Origin: Hydrogenothermus sp.
GTDB lineage: Bacteria; Aquificota; Aquificia; Aquificales; Hydrogenothermaceae
Assembly (NCBI GenBank): GCA_003978675.1
Contig: QNYP01000142.1
Location: forward strand, 1-9,446
Length of the DNA: 9,446 nucleotides
Reading direction: 5' to 3'
Part shown: piece by piece, positions 7,324 to 9,446 of the stretch
Position numbering within the stretch: position 1 is the first letter of the stretch
How the letters are laid out: every line of letters begins with the position of its first letter
Translations under genes and position numbers: made by a program
Notes under the pieces: model-generated
The model's database searches: none
Told to the model about the DNA's origin: nothing
Seen by the model: only the letters and a program-made list of their open reading frames with translations

Positions 7324-7661
7324 AATTTACCTTTTAAATGCTTTGAAAATAAAATCATATCTTCAAACAAATGGTAAGTTTTTTTATTTTCCAATCCTTT
7401 TTTCGCTATAATTACAATATCAAATGGCAAATCTTTTAATTTCCCAAAATTTAACCTAATAGCCTCTTTTATTATTCTTTTTATTCTGTTTCTTACAATT
7501 GCTTTTTTAGATATCTTTTTTGAAACTATAAAAGAAAATCTGGGAAACCCCAGAGAATTCTTTTGATAGAGAAAAATTAAATGTTTTGTATAAAACTTAT
7601 TCCCTTTTTTTAGTATATATTTTATCTCTTTTGAGTTTTTTATTGTAATTATACTGCTAAT
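7320..7661 (-). CDS. rnpA: RNase P protein component, with ATT start
   Basis: RnpA binds RNase P RNA and helps mature tRNA 5' ends. The 113-residue reading shows the family fold: KNSKEIKYILKKGNKF near the N terminus, RFSFIVSKKISKKAIVRNR (41-59) with the RNR motif at 57-59, KRIIKEAIR (61-69) and DIVIIAKKG (81-89). The frame is intact from a TAG inside rpmH to its TGA, but it contains no ATG, GTG or TTG before the conserved region. The best start is ATT at 7661, eight bases after AAAGGA; a second ATT at 7649 overlaps the rpmH stop (TAATT) and gives an N-terminus that fits the family equally well. Either overlaps rpmH by 1-13 bases. The stop overlaps yidD (ATGA). The product is certain, the start is not. 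A sequencing error or frameshifting from rpmH are alternatives. Confidence 0.88.
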   Translation of the reverse strand: MSSIITIKNSKEIKYILKKGNKFYTKHLIFLYQKNSLGFPRFSFIVSKKISKKAIVRNRIKRIIKEAIRLNFGKLKDLPFDIVIIAKKGLENKKTYHLFEDMILFSKHLKGKL

Positions 7662-7789
7662 CTTTTTCTTCCTTTTCTTCTTCTTCTAGCAAGAATTTTT
7701 CTACCTGATTTTGTTCTTTTCCTAGCTAAAAACCCAGAAGTTCTTTTTCTTTTTCTATTAGACAAATTATTATGAACTTTTTCTGGCAT
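7649..7789 (-). CDS. rpmH: Large ribosomal subunit protein L34
   Basis: L34 is a very basic protein buried in 23S rRNA. The 46-residue product has the family core: SNRKRKRTSGF (10-20), TKSGRKILARRRRKGRKRL (26-44). The N-terminal part (MPEKVHNN) lacks the usual KRTxQP, and the family's HGF is SGF here. The ATG is set by an AGGAGG site at 9-base spacing. The gene starts the rpmH-rnpA-yidD-yidC-mnmE cluster, and its last bases overlap rnpA. Length and core leave little doubt about identity. Confidence 0.95.
   Translation of the reverse strand: MPEKVHNNLSNRKRKRTSGFLARKRTKSGRKILARRRRKGRKRLAV
7670..7675 (-). promoter_or_regulatory. Ribosome-binding site candidate for rnpA, inside rpmH
   Basis: AAAGGA lies 8 bases upstream of the ATT at 7661, within the 3' end of rpmH. 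The spacing is normal for a Shine-Dalgarno site and is the main reason for preferring this ATT. The stretch is purine-rich because it encodes the Arg/Lys tail of L34, so it may be coincidental. Confidence 0.45.
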
Positions 7790-7798
7790 TTATTGAAA

Positions 7799-7804
7799 CC
7801 TCCT
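7799..7804 (-). promoter_or_regulatory. Ribosome-binding site of rpmH
   Basis: AGGAGG lies 9 bases before the ATG at 7789 and fixes the L34 start, supporting the atypical N-terminus as genuine. Confidence 0.8.
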
Positions 7805-7820
7805 AGTAATTATTACAAAG

Positions 7821-7858
7821 AAAATAAAAAGAGCGCATCCTGTTTTAAGGATACGCCC
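7821..7858 (-). terminator. Intrinsic terminator or attenuator between atpE and rpmH
   Basis: On the minus strand an 11-bp stem (7848-7858 with 7831-7841, two G-T wobbles) closes a six-base loop and is followed by TTTTTATTTT, a textbook intrinsic terminator. It would end the atpB-usp-atpE transcript. A promoter candidate lies upstream of it, so it may also act on transcripts heading into rpmH. Confidence 0.85.
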
Positions 7859-7874
7859 TACAATGAATGTCTTT

Positions 7875-7883
7875 ATTATAACA
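7875..7883 (-). promoter_or_regulatory. Extended -10 promoter candidate for the rpmH operon
   Basis: TGTTATAAT on the minus strand matches an extended -10 element (TGn plus a perfect TATAAT). No good -35 is seen at the usual distance, which is common for extended -10 promoters. A start near 7868 would give a leader of about 80 bases containing the 7821-7858 hairpin before rpmH. The site lies 12 bases downstream of the atpE stop. Confidence 0.5.
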
Positions 7884-7895
7884 AAGATTTACAAA

Positions 7896-8261
7896 TTATC
7901 CTCTGCTAAATCCTGCAGAACCGTCGTATATTCCTGTAAAGAGGAAGATAATAGCAATTAAGAATCCATAAAGAACGAATGTTTCTATAAGAGCCATACC
8001 AATAAACATAGTTGTTAAGAGTTTAGGTCCCATGTTAGGGTTTCTAGCCATTCCTTCAATAACACCTTGAACAGCAGAACCTAAACCTGCACCACCACCA
8101 CCAGCAGCAGCACCGATAGCTACACCAGCACCAATCGCTAGAGCTCCATAGAATATTGCTTTCGCTATTTTATCAGCATCACCGCTAGAAAGTTCAGCGA
8201 AAGCACCAGTATAAGCTCCAGCTGCTAGGAGTAAGAGCATGAATACTTTAAATGTTCTCAT
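7896..8261 (-). CDS. atpE: F0 ATP synthase subunit c with N-terminal signal peptide
   Basis: Subunit c forms the rotating ring of F-type ATP synthase. The 121-residue product is longer than the usual 70-90 because residues 1-22 form a signal peptide (MRTFKVFMLLLLAAG..., cleavage likely after AFA). A signal peptide on subunit c has been reported for Aquifex aeolicus. The mature part has helix 1 with glycine packing (GAAAGGGGAGLG, about 50-61), the polar loop MARNPNMG (71-78), and helix 2 with the ion-binding Glu93 in GMALIETFVLYG. Where Na+-binding c subunits have Gln after GxG in helix 1, this protein has Leu60, so proton coupling is more likely (inference). AAGGAGG at 9-base spacing is a strong ribosome site, as suits a subunit made in many copies. 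It lies 22 bases after the usp-like gene. Confidence 0.97.
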   Translation of the reverse strand: MRTFKVFMLLLLAAGAYTGAFAELSSGDADKIAKAIFYGALAIGAGVAIGAAAGGGGAGLGSAVQGVIEGMARNPNMGPKLLTTMFIGMALIETFVLYGFLIAIIFLFTGIYDGSAGFSRG

Positions 8262-8283
8262 TAAGTAAAACCTCCTTAGAATT

Positions 8284-8676
8284 TTATTTTGTTATCAATA
8301 CTTGGCATTTTAAACTAGGAACAACAGATAAATACTTTTCATCTAAAACGGCAACAGTAATATTTTCTTGCTCTATAAATTCTGCAAGTTTACCTTTACC
8401 ACAACAAATAAATTCATATCTATAATTTCCTTTAAAGTCTTCTAAGTATTTTTCAAAAACCTTTTTAACTTTCTCTTTTGTTTTTTCTTTCAAATCTGGT
8501 TCAATAGGAAATGCAAATAGGTTAGCATAATCTCCCAAGGCATTTACTTCATCCATATCATAAAACAGTATCAACTCTGCACCAAACTTAGATGCTAGTT
8601 CTTTAGCCCATTCTACGGACTTGATAGCTGTTGCAGACAGGTCAATGTTTACTAAAACCTTTTCCACCTTTATCAC
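8284..8676 (-). CDS. Universal-stress-protein-like gene within the atp operon
   Basis: A 130-residue UspA-fold protein. The first strand and helix match the family (KVLVNIDLSATAIKSVEWAK, 6-25, then FGAELILFYD, 31-40), and a strand with CQVLITK closes the C terminus. The ATP-binding loop of UspA (G-x2-G-x9-G-S/T) is missing: the sequence goes from ITVAVLDEKYLSVVP (106-120) to the last strand with a shortened connection, so nucleotide binding as in MJ0577-type Usps is unlikely. The start is GTG at 8676, with AAGAGG 7 bases upstream. It lies 15 bases after atpB and 22 before atpE, so it is co-transcribed with and probably dosed like the F0 subunits. A role in ATP synthase assembly or regulation is only an inference from position. 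Confidence 0.8.
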   Translation of the reverse strand: MIKVEKVLVNIDLSATAIKSVEWAKELASKFGAELILFYDMDEVNALGDYANLFAFPIEPDLKEKTKEKVKKVFEKYLEDFKGNYRYEFICCGKGKLAEFIEQENITVAVLDEKYLSVVPSLKCQVLITK

Positions 8677-8691
8677 TTTTCTTACCTCTTA

Positions 8692-9303
8692 TTAATGCTC
8701 AGCTTCGTTAATCGCCGTAGCTATATAAACAGTAGTTAATATCATAAATACATAAGTCTGTAAAAATACCTGGAAAAAGTGGATAAACATAATTGGTAAT
8801 GGAACTAGTAATGGAACTAAGAATATTAAAACAACTGTTAATATTTCTCCACCTGTCATGTTAGCAAATAGACGAAGTGCTAAAGTTACAGGTCTGCTTA
8901 AATGAGAAATTATTTCTAAAACAAAGAATAATGGAGCCATCCATTTAATTGGACCAAAAAAGTGTTTTATATAGTTTCCTAATCCTTGTGCCCTAATACC
9001 TTCTATATTATAAATAAAGAATACTAAAAGAGCTATTGCCAATGTGGTATTTATATTTGCTGTTGGGGATTCAAGCCCAGGTATCATACCAAGGAGATTA
9101 CCAAAAAATACAAATAATCCAATTCCTGCAATTAAAGGGAAATATTTCATTCCCTTCTTGCCCATATTTTCTTCAATCATATTTTTAGCAAAGTCTATGT
9201 AAGCCTCAAAAATATTCTGTATTGGAGAAGGTATTAATTTTGGAGTTTTTGCAAATACCGCAAATATACCAAAAACGACCGCCATTTCAAGTAAAAACCA
9301 CAA
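8692..9303 (-). CDS. atpB: F0 ATP synthase subunit a; 5' end uncertain
   Basis: Subunit a forms the proton half-channels next to the c ring. In the TTG (9303) numbering the essential arginine is Arg144 in LALRLFANM, followed by TGGE. Upstream there are conserved GNLLGMIPG (68-76) and TANINTTLA (81-89) segments, and the C terminus is intact (IATAINEAEH). Five to six hydrophobic helices are evident. The stop at 8692 precedes the usp-like gene by 15 bases. The start is doubtful: an in-frame TAG lies 10 codons upstream, TTG is the only start codon, and no good ribosome site is present. The sequence beyond 9295 enters the centre of a large inverted repeat, whose other strand encodes a more family-like N-terminus (MEEALEGLYTNHIWMALLE). 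The real protein is probably about 216 residues, so the first four here may be wrong. Confidence 0.9.
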   Translation of the reverse strand: MWFLLEMAVVFGIFAVFAKTPKLIPSPIQNIFEAYIDFAKNMIEENMGKKGMKYFPLIAGIGLFVFFGNLLGMIPGLESPTANINTTLAIALLVFFIYNIEGIRAQGLGNYIKHFFGPIKWMAPLFFVLEIISHLSRPVTLALRLFANMTGGEILTVVLIFLVPLLVPLPIMFIHFFQVFLQTYVFMILTTVYIATAINEAEH

Positions 9304-9446
9304 TGGAGGAAGCCTTGGAAGGACTTTATACTAACCATATATGGATGGCTTTACTTGAAATGGCGGTCGTTTTTGGTATATTTGCGGTATTTGCAAAAAC
9401 TCCAAAATTAATACCTTCTCCAATACAGAATATTTTTGAGGCTTAC
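9199..9446. repeat. Perfect 97-bp inverted repeat with 54-base centre, at window edge
   Basis: Bases 9199-9295 and 9350-9446 are exact reverse complements, separated by 54 asymmetric bases (9296-9349). The arms carry the same piece of the atpB 5' coding region in opposite directions. The repeat runs off the window end, so its true length is unknown. This can be a fold-back chimera at a contig end or a true inverted duplication. Confidence 0.95.
9303..9446 (+). CDS. atpB: Opposite-strand copy of the atpB 5' end (partial)
   Basis: From ATG 9303 the plus strand is open to the window edge for 48 codons. The first residues, MEEALEGLYTNHIWMALLE, are followed by the same sequence as in the minus-strand atpB (MAVVFGIFAVFAKTPKL and onward). 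The charged start and the NHIW...L entry into the first helix look like a natural subunit a N-terminus and would make a protein of about 216 residues. No ribosome site lies upstream of the ATG, because the sequence there is the antisense of the other atpB copy. GGAGG at 9305-9309 could serve an in-frame TTG at 9315. Whether this is a second gene or the misplaced true 5' end of atpB cannot be settled from the window. Confidence 0.55.
   Translation, partial: MEEALEGLYTNHIWMALLEMAVVFGIFAVFAKTPKLIPSPIQNIFEAY

Noticed and set aside
7659..7680. A-rich stretch at the end of rpmH that might allow -1 frameshifting into rnpA
   Set aside because: The frame relation is right, but the codons AGA-AAA-AGA do not form a good tandem slippery heptamer and no downstream structure is evident; an ATT start is simpler.
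8091..8113. Trinucleotide-like run (CCA/GCA) resembling a microsatellite
   Set aside because: It encodes the glycine/alanine packing motif of subunit c helix 1, so it is explained by protein constraint.
8774..8789. A near match to a DnaA box (GTGGATAAA) near the rpmH cluster, which often lies beside oriC
   Set aside because: It is a single site inside atpB coding sequence; no cluster of boxes, no dnaA or dnaN gene and no suitable intergenic region are present.
9334..9343. CCATATATGG perfect 10-base palindrome in the repeat centre, as a possible operator
   Set aside because: It is short and lies inside the likely N-terminal coding sequence of atpB; nothing else supports a binding site.

Overview
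The window looks like part of an AT-rich, thermophile-type bacterial genome, most likely Aquificota (Hydrogenothermaceae, for example a Sulfurihydrogenibium-like organism). This is inferred from the Lys/Glu/Ile-rich proteins, the combination of housekeeping genes, and an ATP synthase c subunit that carries a signal peptide, as reported for Aquifex aeolicus. No search was run, so the taxonomy is an inference.

Nearly everything lies on the minus strand. Read in the direction of transcription (right to left), the order is: atpB (F0 subunit a), a small universal-stress-like protein, atpE (F0 subunit c), an intergenic promoter and hairpin, rpmH (L34), rnpA (RNase P protein), yidD, yidC, mnmE, rho, rpmE (L31), prfA (RF1), tRNA-Arg(ACG), and a small membrane-anchored coiled-coil protein of YtxH type. 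The only independent plus-strand gene is an exported metallo-beta-lactamase-fold hydrolase at the left edge. It is convergent with the YtxH-like gene, and a hairpin lies between them.

The genes form two functional blocks. The atpB-usp-atpE block makes the proton-conducting part of ATP synthase. The rpmH-rnpA-yidD-yidC-mnmE block is the classic conserved cluster for ribosome and tRNA biogenesis and membrane protein insertion, here without a jag/khpB gene between yidC and mnmE. It continues into a transcription/translation termination block (rho, rpmE, prfA) that ends with a tRNA. Several junctions are tightly coupled: rpmE/prfA share TAATG, yidC/mnmE abut with no gap, rnpA/yidD overlap as ATGA, and rpmH/rnpA overlap.

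The points most worth a second look are these. rnpA is intact but has no ATG, GTG or TTG start and seems to begin at ATT inside the end of rpmH. A 97-bp perfect inverted repeat at the right edge places a second, opposite-facing atpB 5' end there, probably a fold-back artefact but possibly a real inverted duplication. A stress-protein-like gene sits inside the ATP synthase operon. A promoter followed by a terminator-like hairpin precedes rpmH. The natural starts of rpmE and rho appear to be shorter than the longest open frames. There is no gene-free stretch longer than 300 bases.
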